NCBI GenBank assembly: GCA_031412355.1 | Contig: JANOCR010000252.1 | Span: 1 to 6,654 of the forward strand | DNA: 6,654 nucleotides | Direction: 5' to 3' | Source of the DNA: JAENVT01 sp031412355 | GTDB taxonomy: Bacteria; Actinomycetota; Acidimicrobiia; Acidimicrobiales; Ilumatobacteraceae | In this document: one piece after another, positions 6,432 to 6,654 of the stretch | Numbering within the stretch: position 1 is the first letter of the stretch | Layout: the number at the start of each line of letters is the position of its first letter | Notes under the pieces: generated by a model | Told to the model about the DNA's origin: nothing | What the model saw: only the letters and a program-made list of their open reading frames with translations | Databases searched by the model: none | Made by a program: the position numbers and the translations under genes

Positions 6432-6535
6432 CCGTCCCACCCAACCCGGCGTTTGTGAGTTGACGCCCCGATACGGTGCCGGAGTCATCAGACGCTGGGG
6501 CGGGGCACGCCCACCCGCCGCTAGCCTGCTTGGCG
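6432..6535 (+). other. Gap between the lipoprotein gene and ffh
   Basis: 104 bases without a gene. Only weak elements are visible: a 5-bp inverted repeat GGCGT/ACGCC (6448-6452 with 6463-6467, ten-base loop), a GC-rich patch where GGCGGG (6499-6504) can pair with CCCGCC (6514-6519), an isolated TTGACG (6460-6465) with no properly spaced -10, and the TANNNT next to ffh described separately. None has a T-run, so no intrinsic terminator can be claimed. The region probably carries the ffh promoter. Confidence 0.5.
6522..6527 (+). promoter_or_regulatory. Possible -10 element of ffh (leaderless type)
   Basis: TAGCCT matches TANNNT and ends eight bases before the ATG at 6536. As with ftsY, no Shine-Dalgarno or clear -35 accompanies it. 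The near-equal spacing and the shared TAGC at both SRP genes are suggestive, but the motif is short. Confidence 0.35.
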
Positions 6536-6654
6536 ATGTTCGACTCATTGTCCTCGCGCCTTGAAGGCGTCATCAAGAAGATCCGCGGCAAGGGTCGCCT
6601 GACCGACGACGACGTCGACGAGGTGTTGAAAGAGATCCGCACGGCGCTGCTCGA
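6536..6654 (+). CDS. ffh: Signal recognition particle protein Ffh (3' part missing)
   Basis: First 39 complete codons of Ffh, the SRP54-type GTPase that binds signal sequences and 4.5S RNA and docks on FtsY. The visible N terminus begins MFDSLSSRLEGVIKKI, continues GKGRLTDDDVDEVLKEIR and then TALL, and matches the first helices of the Ffh N domain (E. coli begins MFDNLTDRL and has GRGRLTEDNV at the same place). The GTPase and methionine-rich M domains lie beyond the window. No competing ATG is nearby; the start agrees with the family N terminus and no ribosome binding site is seen. Ffh and FtsY are the two GTPase partners of co-translational targeting, which explains their proximity here. Confidence 0.95.
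   Translation, partial: MFDSLSSRLEGVIKKIRGKGRLTDDDVDEVLKEIRTALL

Noticed and set aside
6460..6465. TTGACG as a -35 box for ffh
   Set aside because: No acceptable -10 lies 16-18 bases downstream, and it is too far from TAGCCT at 6522.
5112..6548. Long open frame on the minus strand opposite the unknown lipoprotein (478 codons)
   Set aside because: The plus-strand frame has a signal peptide, lipobox, alternating domains and linkers; the minus-strand product looks like a codon-bias shadow and runs past the plus gene into the start of ffh.
1..6654. Mobile element, phage, defence or CRISPR system
   Set aside because: No transposase, integrase, terminal repeats, regular repeat-spacer pattern or nuclease/toxin motif was seen; all genes are transport, protein targeting or a lipoprotein.

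Overview
The window is high-GC and densely coded, with every supported gene on the + strand. The features suggest a high-GC Gram-positive actinobacterium: two lipobox lipoproteins, an FtsY with an N-terminal membrane anchor instead of a long acidic domain, and several starts with no Shine-Dalgarno sequence. The Ala/Thr/Pro-rich lipoprotein linker and the large uncharacterised lipoprotein remind me of Acidimicrobiia such as Ilumatobacter, but that placement is an impression, not a measured result.

Left half (1-3657): a polyamine-type ABC importer operon. It runs from the C-terminal part of the ATPase (cut by the window edge), through a lipoprotein solute-binding protein (sharing ATGA with the ATPase gene), to two inner-membrane permeases. 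The binding protein and both permeases match what I remember of the E. coli YdcS, YdcU and YdcV sequences along most of their length, so this is a YdcSTUV-type system rather than a generic PotABCD one. The gene order here is ATPase, binding protein, permease, permease. Between the binding-protein gene and the first permease lies a near-perfect 17-bp hairpin. It contains the best candidate start codon of the permease, so it could tune the ratio of binding protein to membrane channel.

Right half (3683-6654): two signal recognition particle genes, ftsY (complete) and ffh (first 39 codons, cut by the window end). They flank a 529-residue lipoprotein of unknown function. FtsY is the membrane receptor and Ffh the SRP GTPase that together deliver nascent membrane proteins to the translocon. 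The lipoprotein has several globular segments joined by low-complexity linkers. It ends in what looks like a small protease-inhibitor fold of the potato inhibitor I / MEROPS I78 type. ftsY and ffh both have a TANNNT hexamer 8-9 bases before the ATG and no ribosome binding site, which suggests leaderless transcripts.

No RNA genes, insertion sequences, CRISPR arrays or phage genes were seen. No non-coding stretch exceeds about 105 bases. The most interesting items are the intercistronic hairpin and the unexplained lipoprotein between the two SRP genes.
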